Shown: one piece after another, positions 17,516 to 26,576 of the stretch
How positions within the stretch are numbered: the first letter of the stretch is position 1
Layout: the number at the start of each line of letters is the position of its first letter
DNA from: Candidatus Harpocratesius repetitus
Lineage (GTDB): Archaea > Asgardarchaeota > Lokiarchaeia > Sigyniarchaeales > Promethearchaeaceae
DNA length: 64,000 nucleotides
NCBI GenBank assembly: GCA_021498095.1
Contig: JAIZWK010000001.1
Coordinates: forward strand, 3,163,450 to 3,227,449
Direction of reading: 5' to 3'
Notes under the pieces: generated by a model
The model's input: the letters and a program-made list of their open reading frames with translations, nothing else
Told to the model about the DNA's origin: nothing
The model's database searches: none
Position numbers and translations under genes: made by a program

Positions 17516-20500
17516 TTATGGATTATTCTCTTTGGCAGCTTTTCTTTCTCTTCGGCGTTCTTCTCGTCTTTCTTTTCTTTCTTGGCGTTTTGATTTTCGT
17601 TTGGCTTTAGCTTCTTGTCGCTTTTCCCATTGTTCGATTTCTTTCGGTTTTTCCAGTTTATAGCGAGTGTACCCATATTTTTTATGTATAATGTCAAGTG
17701 TGTGAATATACATAATGGTTATATAAGATGTGTTTAGATCGTTAATGATCAAAGTCTGAGTTGCACCTCCGACCCATAGAAAGAGTGGAACAGCAATACC
17801 AACAGTAAGTATCATATTAACGTCGTAAATCCATCCGAAAAGTGCTCCAACAAATCCACCTATTAACGCATTGGTTGCCCACATGGTATACTGCATTACT
17901 CGAAAAACTTTATTTATATTTGACCGTTTAATGAAAAGATCTACTGTATTAGTGACAATCATTCGGATAGAGCGAAGTAAAGCCATACTATATGGTCGAT
18001 TTTCGATCACAATTGCAGGCATAGTAAACATATTTAACTGCATCCACAGACGCTCAATTAAAGGAGCTTTCTTTTTCTTTCCTTTAACTTTCTTAGTTTT
18101 ATCAAAAGATTGTGGATCAACAGGTTTCACTTTTGCTGCTAATTCCATGGCTTCTTTAGGTGTTTTTGGATGATAATCTCCCTTTAGGAATTTGGTTACA
18201 AATTGTATCATGTGAATAATTGTAGAAGTAAACGCATAACCCATTAATCCCCACCATCTTCGGCGTAAGATTCTAAAACTCTTTCCAAATGAGAGACTAC
18301 CGCCTCGATACCAATGATGAATCATCAATTGTTTCATCCCTAAGGAGGAATAAAATACAATATACATCAAGAATACAAATAGAGCAGTGAAACCGATAAA
18401 CATATATGTATCACTTACTCCTAGTTTTGAAACTTCTTGATATATTACAGTAGGTCCATCTTTTTCTACCTTAAAGAAGAATTTCCATGCAGTAACTCCA
18501 TAAAAGAATGAAAGTAAATTAACCCAAAGTGTCTGGAAAAATTGTGGAATTAACATCTGTTTCTCTTTTACTACAACCAAGCATGACATTTTAAGAAATT
18601 TACTTGCTAATTTGAATTTTCGATGCCAAATGGTTAAAAATAGAATAGAAGGTATGATAAGTACTAAAAAGACCCAATTGTAATTTTGTCCATTATATTC
18701 AAATTCAACATATCGATATAAAATATAATATAGAGAAACTTGCACAAATAATACCAAATACATGACAATCATAGCAAGTTCCGCAAAAACTCGAACTATG
18801 AAATAAGCAGAAAGAAGAGAAACGATATAAATCCCTATGATAACCAATAAACTCACGACAGAATATTTTCCTATAATTTTAGACATTCCTTCCAATTGAT
18901 CGAAATCTACACCTGCATATTTTATGGATACATCTAAACCTATCACATATAAACTCCAAATTCCAATACCGAAGAAAATCATAAATAGAATGACTAAAAT
19001 TCCTTCGCTTATTCTGTGAAATCGTCCGAAAATTTCGAAACCTTCTAAATCAAAAGGTGGATTCTCCCGATAGAGTTCTTTATATTTCTTAACTCGTCTG
19101 GATTTCAGTTCTTCTTGCTTTCGTTTTTGTTCTTCTTTTTCTTGACGCTTCCACTCTAATTTTTCCTTCTTAGATTTAAATTTTTCAATTCGCTTCTTTA
19201 AGAATTGGCTTTTCTTTGGATCTAATTCAGCCAATAATGTCAACAACTCAGCATCTTGTGTTTTCTTATAAAATCGAGTTAATTTTGAGAAAATATCTGG
19301 TTGAAAATTCGGTTGTTTTTGCCAAATATCTTTTAAAACCAAAGAAATTATATGGATCACTTCTTCATCATTAAATCGGAGTAAATTATAGCACATATTT
19401 AGAACATCATTTGTCCTCTCTGGAAATTTAGACACTAGGGTATCCAAATTAGAAGCCAACATGAATCTAACATCTTCATTAGAATCAAAAGCTAAGCGTT
19501 GGAAACTGTAAAAAATTCGGTTATTCTCAGCAAATAACTCAGGATTCATGAAAAGAACTTGAAGTATCATTTTCCCTGCATCTTTTCTCACAGCGGGATT
19601 GCGATCTGAGATAAGTTTAAAAATAATATCAAAGTAATCTAAGAAATCTTCTGGATTAGTACGAAAGATTGCCATGAAAACGCCATGAGTGGTGGATCGG
19701 ATTTCAGGATTATCAGATGAAGCCAATTTGAGCAAGGTCGGAATTACTATTTGCATTCTTGTGCCTTTTTGATGATATTCAAGCAGTTTTGTTACCAATA
19801 TCTTATGAACTTCAACAACGGATGTATTTGCAAAAGAACGAATATCTTGCTGAAATCTTATCTTATGAATATTATTCTTCTCTGCAAAGTTAAAGTAGGT
19901 CTCCAAAGCTTGAGTTGCAACTTCAGGAAGCGGATCTTGCACTGCTCTTGTTATAAGCTTCAAACAAATAGGAATATTTATTTGTACCAAAGTTATTTTG
20001 CTTATTTCTTGTATAATTGCTTTTTTAACAACAAGTGGATTGTTAACATTATAGAGTTTTACAAAATATGTATAGATAAGCGATTTGATACGTTTATACT
20101 GCTTTCTATCATCTCTCTTGGATAAAGTGGGAAATCTATGAATAAAGAAGCCTAAAACTTCTATAGCTTTTGCTTTGACATCAGGATCATTCTGTGAGAT
20201 TTGATGTTCAATAATTGAAAGAACTTTTGATGATTCACTTTCCATAGGAATAGACATCAATACACTCATCGCTGTAATTTTTGTTCGTGCATCTTTAGAA
20301 GTGCGAAGTGTATCAACAATTAGATTTCTTACTAATTTTGCTTGATTGGTTGCTTGCAAAAGTCGGTTAAGTGCTTCAGAAACACCTTCTTGTACTATAG
20401 ATTCTCTAGATTGCATCTGCTTATATATTAAAGGTTTAAATGTCTCTTCATAAGGATTAACTTTTTCTGATTTATTGGTTTTGTAGTTAAGAATCTTATG

Positions 20501-23500
20501 TGTTTTAAATCCTTTTTTAGAATGATCACCAATTAAAGTGGCAAATAAAATTAACGTTTGTTTCATGACTTTTGGTGAAACTGGAATATTTAACAGAAGT
20601 AAGTTATATAATACTTCAAAAATTTCATTGAAATAACCAGTATCAATTGAATACAGAGTTTTCAGATGTTTAATCAAAATGCCATTAATATTTGCAGTAA
20701 TCTTCGTAAAATTTTCCCTAATTTTGAATATTATATTATCTATCGTGATATCTGGATAAGCATTGCGTTTATTAGAGATTTTTTCTAAAAATATTCTTGA
20801 ATATACATCTAAAATTTTTGCTAATGCAATTTCTCCTCCTTTAGAATAATGTGCTTCTAAATAAACAAATAAATCATCATATTTTTGGGGAGCATAATAG
20901 AAAATTTCAGCAATTAATGCCAAAGTGGTGCCGTATACAGTCATTGTTTGAAAGTCTTCCTTGAAACCGAAGAAAGTTGTTTTCTCATCTTTTAATTCTT
21001 GTATTTCAGCGTATTCAAGAGATTCATCAATATCATCTGCTGACGAAATAAGAATTGGTAGCAACTCAACCTTATCCAAATGTGGAACGATTTTTGCAGC
21101 AATTTGAGACAAAATATTAAGTAAATCGATACGCACTAGTGTACTTAATGGAGTTTTTAGCAAAATTGCAATATCATCCAATAAATAATGAGGAGAATCA
21201 CCTTCAATAAAGAATCTATGAACTTGGTGTCTAATATCCTTAACTTCATCAATAAGAAGAGGACTAAAAAGATGTTGGAAGAATTCTTGAGCATATATAT
21301 CTTCTCGAGTCTTCGCAATTACGATTAATGAAGAGACAGTTGCTTTTCTAACATCTACACTTGGTGAATTTACTAATAATTGAAAATGAGGATAGAGAAG
21401 TTTCTTAAATAAATCAACGCTAATCCTTGCAGCTAAACTTCCCAAAGCCACAGCAGCATCACTTTTATACTGTAAGATTGGGGATTTCAGATATTGTTCA
21501 ATGTATTGAAAGAAATTTTCAAACCATTCCGGTTTTATACCTGTTAATTTAACAACAATACCTATTTTTTGACGAACAATTTCATCATCAGAATCTCTGA
21601 TTTCATTAAAAGTTTCCATTAATTTTGGGATAATGTCAGGAACAACAACAGCATAATTGCCAAAAGTTCTTAAAGTGGCAGTAATTAACCCCGTATCTCT
21701 ATATTTCAATAATTCCAAGAATATATTATTGAGTTCATGACTTTCTTGCACAAAATTTCGAGGGGCTTTATCAATTACATCTAATGCACCTGAAGTTACT
21801 CTGATTTTGCTTGTATTACTAAGAAGAGGGCGAATGAATTTCCAAACTGCTTTATGTTCTTGCTTTTCATAAAGACCAACAATCTGGAAAACTACTTGAT
21901 AACCTTCACTAGATAAATTCTTTTGGATGAGTTCTTCACATAATTCTAAAGGATTCATAATGTTTCGGCGCACTATTTGACGTAAAACATTACGAGCCTG
22001 TTTTATTTTTTGTTTATCTTTTGATTCCAGTAATTCAATTAAAGTTGTTGTAAGCGATTTTTTATCAAGTTTTAGAATTATATTGTCAATTTCAGATTTT
22101 AATTTTTGAACAATATCAGAATTTTCATCAGAAAACAGTTCACCAATTATAACTGAAATATGTTTTGCTGTTTGCTTGGAGAGATGATCTTTCATTTGAA
22201 CATATTTAATAACTGTATCAGTAACTAGCAAACGCATTTCAACATTCTCGTGAGACGAATACTTCTTAAGGGTTTCAAAGTCATTAGCAATTATTGCACG
22301 ATTTAAAACCCATTCATCTGCATTTTGTGGAATACTTTTATCCCAAAAAACGAAATAAACTAAAAAGTAAATATTTAGGAATTTTTGAATCAAAATTGCA
22401 AACCCAAATGTTCGATATATCAATTCGCGGTCTGTTGTTCGAGAAAAATCTAAATTCAACCCAATCAAACCTAAATTATCATCAGGAAAGAAATCAGGAT
22501 ATTTATACATAGCATTCATAAAAATTGAAAAGGCAATTCCTGTAATTATATATGCAGCAAAAAGAACCATTTTTGAAGTATTAAGGGGTTCTTTGCTGAG
22601 AAATTTTTTGTAGAACCCAAATAGACCGAATAAGCATGTTGTAAAGATAAAACCGAGAAAATCCAGAGGAAATAGGATGAAAAACATTTGAATTTTTTCA
22701 ATTTCTTCAGATGTAATATCAGGATTTATTTGAGCAAGAAAAGTAACTATTTCTTCAACAGCACCAGAGCGAGTTACGCTTGGATTCGAGACACTTTCAG
22801 GAACCTTCCCCCAAAATATTGGGATGTAATCTATAGAAAAACTGATTAGGGAATAAATAGTAGAGATTATACCTAAAATAGCAATTATGTAAAAAATCAT
22901 AATTTGAGGTTCTTTTTTTAATATTACACGCCTTCCCCGGTAAATAGCATGAGCAGTTCCATTATATGTATAGTAACTTAAATAGAACATAGGCCCTAAA
23001 AGAAGCCATACAAGAAAGATAATGCCCACAGCCCATCCATCTGATAAATTACTAGGAATATTCCAATAATTCAAAGCAATATATGATGTAACTAAAGGTG
23101 CCAGTAGAACGATAAAAAAGAATAAAACCATAGCAGCTAAAGTGTTCCATGGAGATTCAAATCGATCTATAAGTTTATTTTCAATTGCTTGTTGAATTTC
23201 AGTGGCACCTTCTTGAGACGGCTTTGAAAGTAAGTAATATTCGTAAACTGGATAGAAAAAAGAGAATCCCATAATAACAAAAAGTGTAATTGGTAAGAAA
23301 TTCGGAAATTGAAAAGCTTTAACCATTTCTTCTGTCCAAATAGTTTTTTCAACACTGGGTAATATCAATAATGCATTACGGGCAAAAATACTACTAATCA
23401 TTGCTAAGGCAAAAATAATCGCAAAGGATACCATTACCGAAAATGTCATGGCACTGATTGTATTACGTATTTTCTGTCCTTTTGTATAAACTGGAGATGT

Positions 23501-23629
23501 TTTTAATTCTTGTTGAATATAAATCCAACATCGAATCATGATTACAATTCCAATAAACGTAAACAATAATGTTAATCCGCTATTTAAAAGCCCCGCATAA
23601 TCATAATTATTTTCCGTCTGTAATAGCAT
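17516..23629 (-). CDS. Giant HEAT-repeat polytopic membrane protein
   Basis: A 2,037-residue protein, unusually large. The first 430 residues hold about nine membrane spans. Residues about 440-1490 form a long soluble alpha-solenoid of HEAT/armadillo-type helix pairs (for example SDAAVALGSLAARI, RKDAGKMILQVLF, VRFMLASNLDTLV). A strongly charged helix (RIEKFKSKKEKLEWKRQEKE) follows, then about eight more spans and a very basic tail (RQERKERREERRRERKAAK). The layout suggests a scaffold: a solenoid on one face of the membrane held at both ends by spans. HEAT solenoids commonly bind proteins in eukaryotic trafficking and signalling, but no orthologue is recognised and the role here is unknown. 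It starts at ATG 23629. queE is the next gene downstream. Confidence 0.9.
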   Translation of the reverse strand: MLLQTENNYDYAGLLNSGLTLLFTFIGIVIMIRCWIYIQQELKTSPVYTKGQKIRNTISAMTFSVMVSFAIIFALAMISSIFARNALLILPSVEKTIWTEEMVKAFQFPNFLPITLFVIMGFSFFYPVYEYYLLSKPSQEGATEIQQAIENKLIDRFESPWNTLAAMVLFFFIVLLAPLVTSYIALNYWNIPSNLSDGWAVGIIFLVWLLLGPMFYLSYYTYNGTAHAIYRGRRVILKKEPQIMIFYIIAILGIISTIYSLISFSIDYIPIFWGKVPESVSNPSVTRSGAVEEIVTFLAQINPDITSEEIEKIQMFFILFPLDFLGFIFTTCLFGLFGFYKKFLSKEPLNTSKMVLFAAYIITGIAFSIFMNAMYKYPDFFPDDNLGLIGLNLDFSRTTDRELIYRTFGFAILIQKFLNIYFLVYFVFWDKSIPQNADEWVLNRAIIANDFETLKKYSSHENVEMRLLVTDTVIKYVQMKDHLSKQTAKHISVIIGELFSDENSDIVQKLKSEIDNIILKLDKKSLTTTLIELLESKDKQKIKQARNVLRQIVRRNIMNPLELCEELIQKNLSSEGYQVVFQIVGLYEKQEHKAVWKFIRPLLSNTSKIRVTSGALDVIDKAPRNFVQESHELNNIFLELLKYRDTGLITATLRTFGNYAVVVPDIIPKLMETFNEIRDSDDEIVRQKIGIVVKLTGIKPEWFENFFQYIEQYLKSPILQYKSDAAVALGSLAARISVDLFKKLLYPHFQLLVNSPSVDVRKATVSSLIVIAKTREDIYAQEFFQHLFSPLLIDEVKDIRHQVHRFFIEGDSPHYLLDDIAILLKTPLSTLVRIDLLNILSQIAAKIVPHLDKVELLPILISSADDIDESLEYAEIQELKDEKTTFFGFKEDFQTMTVYGTTLALIAEIFYYAPQKYDDLFVYLEAHYSKGGEIALAKILDVYSRIFLEKISNKRNAYPDITIDNIIFKIRENFTKITANINGILIKHLKTLYSIDTGYFNEIFEVLYNLLLLNIPVSPKVMKQTLILFATLIGDHSKKGFKTHKILNYKTNKSEKVNPYEETFKPLIYKQMQSRESIVQEGVSEALNRLLQATNQAKLVRNLIVDTLRTSKDARTKITAMSVLMSIPMESESSKVLSIIEHQISQNDPDVKAKAIEVLGFFIHRFPTLSKRDDRKQYKRIKSLIYTYFVKLYNVNNPLVVKKAIIQEISKITLVQINIPICLKLITRAVQDPLPEVATQALETYFNFAEKNNIHKIRFQQDIRSFANTSVVEVHKILVTKLLEYHQKGTRMQIVIPTLLKLASSDNPEIRSTTHGVFMAIFRTNPEDFLDYFDIIFKLISDRNPAVRKDAGKMILQVLFMNPELFAENNRIFYSFQRLAFDSNEDVRFMLASNLDTLVSKFPERTNDVLNMCYNLLRFNDEEVIHIISLVLKDIWQKQPNFQPDIFSKLTRFYKKTQDAELLTLLAELDPKKSQFLKKRIEKFKSKKEKLEWKRQEKEEQKRKQEELKSRRVKKYKELYRENPPFDLEGFEIFGRFHRISEGILVILFMIFFGIGIWSLYVIGLDVSIKYAGVDFDQLEGMSKIIGKYSVVSLLVIIGIYIVSLLSAYFIVRVFAELAMIVMYLVLFVQVSLYYILYRYVEFEYNGQNYNWVFLVLIIPSILFLTIWHRKFKLASKFLKMSCLVVVKEKQMLIPQFFQTLWVNLLSFFYGVTAWKFFFKVEKDGPTVIYQEVSKLGVSDTYMFIGFTALFVFLMYIVFYSSLGMKQLMIHHWYRGGSLSFGKSFRILRRRWWGLMGYAFTSTIIHMIQFVTKFLKGDYHPKTPKEAMELAAKVKPVDPQSFDKTKKVKGKKKKAPLIERLWMQLNMFTMPAIVIENRPYSMALLRSIRMIVTNTVDLFIKRSNINKVFRVMQYTMWATNALIGGFVGALFGWIYDVNMILTVGIAVPLFLWVGGATQTLIINDLNTSYITIMYIHTLDIIHKKYGYTRYKLEKPKEIEQWEKRQEAKAKRKSKRQERKERREERRRERKAAKENNP

Positions 23630-24070
23630 GTTTCACTAATTGGTAAATGATCGCTTTATATTTTTCTAATGTGTGCAATTGATCCATATATGAAAATTCT
23701 TAATACAGTAAATATTGAAAATCCTCTCGATATAACATAAATGTCTTTCATAATAATAGAATGAATTTTCAAAATTCAAAAATCATCTCCATTTATTATT
23801 TCTTTAGCTAAAATTCTATGCAGTATTGAATTGGCAATAGAACAAGTACTAAATATTGATATGCTTAGAATACAAGCGCATATTAAGAAAAAGAGGTAGT
23901 AATTGAAATTGTATTTTATTATTTTAATTCTGAAATTTCAAGATATTTGGGAATATCTAATACAGAAAGGAATAGATGATGGAAGCATCACTCTAAAATA
24001 TTCAGCATTACAAATAGTTAACTACATTTTTATGTTAATTAATGGTATTGTTTAACAAATTTATCAACAT
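23630..24070. other. 441-base intergenic region with a possible 50-codon ORF
   Basis: Lies between the HEAT-protein start and the transglutaminase stop. AT-rich. The only coding hint is a plus-strand frame from TTG 23903 to a stop at 24053-24055, preceded by GAGGT (23893-23897); its product would have 50 residues, a hydrophobic N-terminus (LYFIILIL) and helical character. Without homology I would not call it a gene. TTATCAACA occurs at 24061-24069. Confidence 0.25.
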
Positions 24071-24763
24071 TCAATGCCCTTTTCTAATTCTCTCAACTTT
24101 TTTATTTATTCTACCTATCATTAATCTATAAAGTAAGATTTTGATTAGATTAGGTCGATTTTTATATTGACTTGTTGAATAATAATCTCCTGGGTCATCC
24201 CATAATCCATGATCCTCTGTTACTGCACCCATCTGTACAAAACCCTCTTCATCAATATTAAAGTCAGATGAAGCTTCAGCTTTAGAACAAGAGATCGAAA
24301 AACCAGTTTTTTTTCCAGAAGCCTTTAGCTTTATCTTAGCATTTCTAAAAAATGGTTCATCATTAATATATGAGTCAATTCGTCGCCACTTACCTTCTAA
24401 ATATACTTCAACCCAACTATGTGAGATCTCACTAGGTATTAGGCGATAGGCTAAACCAGTAAATAACCCACTCTGTATTTCTTTACTAATCAATGAAAAA
24501 TGAATCTTGGCTGTAATACCTACTGCTTTACATAAAGCCAAAAACAGAGTTGATTTATTATTGCATTGACCCATTCTACTCTTAATTGTCTCAGACGCTT
24601 TAACTAGATCATTTTTTACAGGAAAGCCAAACTTAATTTCATCGCGTACATAATAAAAGATTTTTCCTAATTTTTCGCGATCACTGGTAGTATTTTGAGT
24701 CAATTTATAAGCTATTGATCTGACTAAATCATTTTGATAATCTGCATACACTTTATTTGACAT
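24071..24763 (-). CDS. Transglutaminase-like cysteine protease-fold protein
   Basis: A 230-residue transglutaminase-core protein. The catalytic triad is visible: Cys in MGQCNNKSTLFLALCKAVGI, His in ISHSWVEVYL and Asp in WRRIDSYIND. Such domains hydrolyse or transfer amide bonds, often in peptides or cell-wall-like polymers; the substrate here is unknown. No signal peptide, so probably cytoplasmic. The start ATG 24763 has an excellent ribosome site, GGAGGA at 24771-24776. The gene is divergent from the HxlR-type regulator starting at 24876, with about 110 bases between, suggesting that the regulator may control it. Confidence 0.85.
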   Translation of the reverse strand: MSNKVYADYQNDLVRSIAYKLTQNTTSDREKLGKIFYYVRDEIKFGFPVKNDLVKASETIKSRMGQCNNKSTLFLALCKAVGITAKIHFSLISKEIQSGLFTGLAYRLIPSEISHSWVEVYLEGKWRRIDSYINDEPFFRNAKIKLKASGKKTGFSISCSKAEASSDFNIDEEGFVQMGAVTEDHGLWDDPGDYYSTSQYKNRPNLIKILLYRLMIGRINKKVERIRKGH

Positions 24764-24875
24764 TTCTTATTCCTCCGAATAAAAGCTCCTAATGTAAATT
24801 TATGACCAAAATATTATAAAATAAAAGCAGAGTTTTTTTTTACAAAATGTTCTTTTTTACAGTAAGTGATCGATA

Positions 24876-25379
24876 TTGAAGAATAATGAAACCATTAGTG
24901 AATTATTGAAAAAAAAGCCAGAATTTCTTCATTTCCGTGAAGTCATTGAAATGATACCATTGATTCAACAAAAATCTTTAGAAAGCATTTACAAAGAAAT
25001 AGTCTATAATTTCCATAATAATGAACGTATGGCTGAAGAAAGAGAAAGGATTAGAAATATCTCTGAAATAATTAACAGTAAATGGTCCACAGATATAATC
25101 TATTTAATACTAATTAAAAAAAATCCTTATTTTAATGATATTCTAAAATCACTAGAAGGGATCAGTTCCCGAAGTTTAACTGATAAATTAAAGTTATTTG
25201 AGGAAAAAGGAATTATTAAACGAAATGTTAAGAAAACACGACCCCTACGAGTATATTACACTTTGACCAATTATGGAATGGGGCTAATTTCCCTTTTTAA
25301 CCTAATTTATTTATACACATTATTCTATGAAGATATTGACAAAATAACTAAATATTCAGCTAATTTAAAACTTAATTAA
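24876..25379 (+). CDS. HxlR-type winged-helix transcription regulator
   Basis: About 167 residues. The region from residue 65 on (IINSKWSTDIIYLIL, then FNDILKSLEGISSRSLTDKLKLFEEKGIIKR and a VYYTLTNYGMGL wing) is the HxlR/DUF24 winged-helix pattern. The N-terminal 60 residues are helical and not part of the usual domain, so the protein is longer than a typical HxlR of about 110 residues. The start given is TTG; ATG 24951 is an alternative that removes part of this extension. Divergent from the transglutaminase-like gene and possibly its regulator. Confidence 0.8.
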   Translation: MKNNETISELLKKKPEFLHFREVIEMIPLIQQKSLESIYKEIVYNFHNNERMAEERERIRNISEIINSKWSTDIIYLILIKKNPYFNDILKSLEGISSRSLTDKLKLFEEKGIIKRNVKKTRPLRVYYTLTNYGMGLISLFNLIYLYTLFYEDIDKITKYSANLKLN

Positions 25380-25395
25380 ACACTTAACTAAGAAT

Positions 25396-25422
25396 GGCAA
25401 CCAGTGCCATCCAAGTTCTTGG
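25396..25422 (+). terminator. Two small hairpins after the HxlR-type gene
   Basis: GGCA-ACCAG-TGCC at 25396-25408 and CCAAG-TT-CTTGG at 25411-25422 lie 17-43 bases past the stop codon. No T-run follows directly, so a terminator role is uncertain. Confidence 0.25.
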
Positions 25423-26145
25423 CTTAATACTTGGCCTACAAGTCTAATCTTACTCAATCTCATTTTTTCATTCTCTGATCATACTAAAATGTTTTAAAAT
25501 TCCGCAAGGTCGATCCCAATAGCTCTCTGTCGGAATTAATATTAATGCGGTAACAATGGTATTAGAGATAAAATCCGGTTTTAAAAATAAATTTACCTGT
25601 ATTGCAATCATTATCCGAGCACTTTTTGGTCGTGTTCTTATTTTTGTTTCTGAAAGTAATATCACAATTATATTTAACAGTACCCGATAATACTATCCTA
25701 GTGGATGAACAAAGGATGCTATAGTAATAATAAATTGGATAAGACTATTTTAACCGTTGAAATATTGATACTTCCTTTTGTTTAACGTAATTTTATTTAA
25801 TTAATTAAACACATGAGCCCTTTGATGATTTAATAAAAAATTTTACGATTGTGAATATTTCTTTTATTTTTATTATTAAGGTATGAATATCCTATTTTTT
25901 GATAACTAGAGTATAATATCTTTTTCCTTTGGCCCATCATCTATATCTATCAAAAAAGAATTGTTTTTGCCAGTATAAAGGAGTGTACAATATTTTTAAA
26001 ACGATTCCTTTAGCAAATTTGTTAAATTGTTAAATATTTCCAATTAAACTATTCAAGAAGAATAGATTATCTTACACTCTTCTTAAAATGATGTAGAACT
26101 AATTATAAAGAAAAAATGAAGCTACTATGGCAGCTGCAAGAATAG

Positions 26146-26391
26146 GCTGAAAAATGGGGATTCGAACAAAGTATCCGGGTAGTGTTTGTCCCTAAATCCC
26201 CCGTGAACAAAGTTCCATTCTTTAAAGCATTGATTCTTGCCTTCTATTTAACCTTTAACAATTGTTTTCGTGATTTTTAATGTATTTTTGGGATTTACGG
26301 CCCAAATAACTACAACAGCCCTATTTTTAAAATTGAAAGCTATTATGGAAGGAGTTCCATCAATTTTATCTTTTTGCTACATATTGGATAG
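26146..26391 (+). pseudogene. Possible transposase remnant
   Basis: One frame stays open from 26146 to 26391 except for a TAA at 26278-26280. The first part (EKWGFEQSIRVVFVPKSP, then FFKALILAFYLTFNNC) resembles the C-terminal region of DDE transposases, where a WGIE-S-R motif precedes a hydrophobic helix. There is no start codon or ribosome site. Assignment is by pattern only. Confidence 0.3.
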
Positions 26392-26576
26392 GACTACATT
26401 AGAAATATCATGGTTTAATTTTCATATATAATCTTGATCACCTTTCTATATTATTTGATTAAATCAAATCTAAAACTTAGATTGCTGAAATTTGTTAAAC
26501 AAAAAATGTTAAACATTAAGTGATTAAACCCAATAATTGAAATTTTTATAATCTGTAAAAGTAATCTATATTTAAG

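Larger units (their letters stand above)
25380..26576. other. 1.2-kb gene-poor region with decayed sequence
   Basis: Between the HxlR-type gene and the amylase. It holds small hairpins just after the HxlR stop, an open stretch on the minus strand at 25468-25665 without recognisable homology, a decayed transposase-like frame at 26146-26391, and the amylase promoter (TTTTTATAATC near 26543-26553, about 25 bases before ATG 26577). The rest shows no genes, tRNAs or clear repeats. It looks like a graveyard of an old insertion. Confidence 0.5.

Noticed and set aside
24061..24069. TTATCAACA motifs resembling bacterial DnaA boxes, also at 33159-33167 on the same strand and in inverse elsewhere
   Set aside because: Archaea lack DnaA, the match is to TTATCAACA and not the consensus TTATCCACA, and no Orc/Cdc6 gene or origin features are near.
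25468..25665. 65-codon minus-strand frame
   Set aside because: No homology recognised, no ribosome site, and the composition does not look protein-coding.
26155..26175. GGGATTCGAAC, like the T-loop of a minus-strand tRNA
   Set aside because: The T-stem bases around it do not pair and no acceptor or anticodon arm can be formed.
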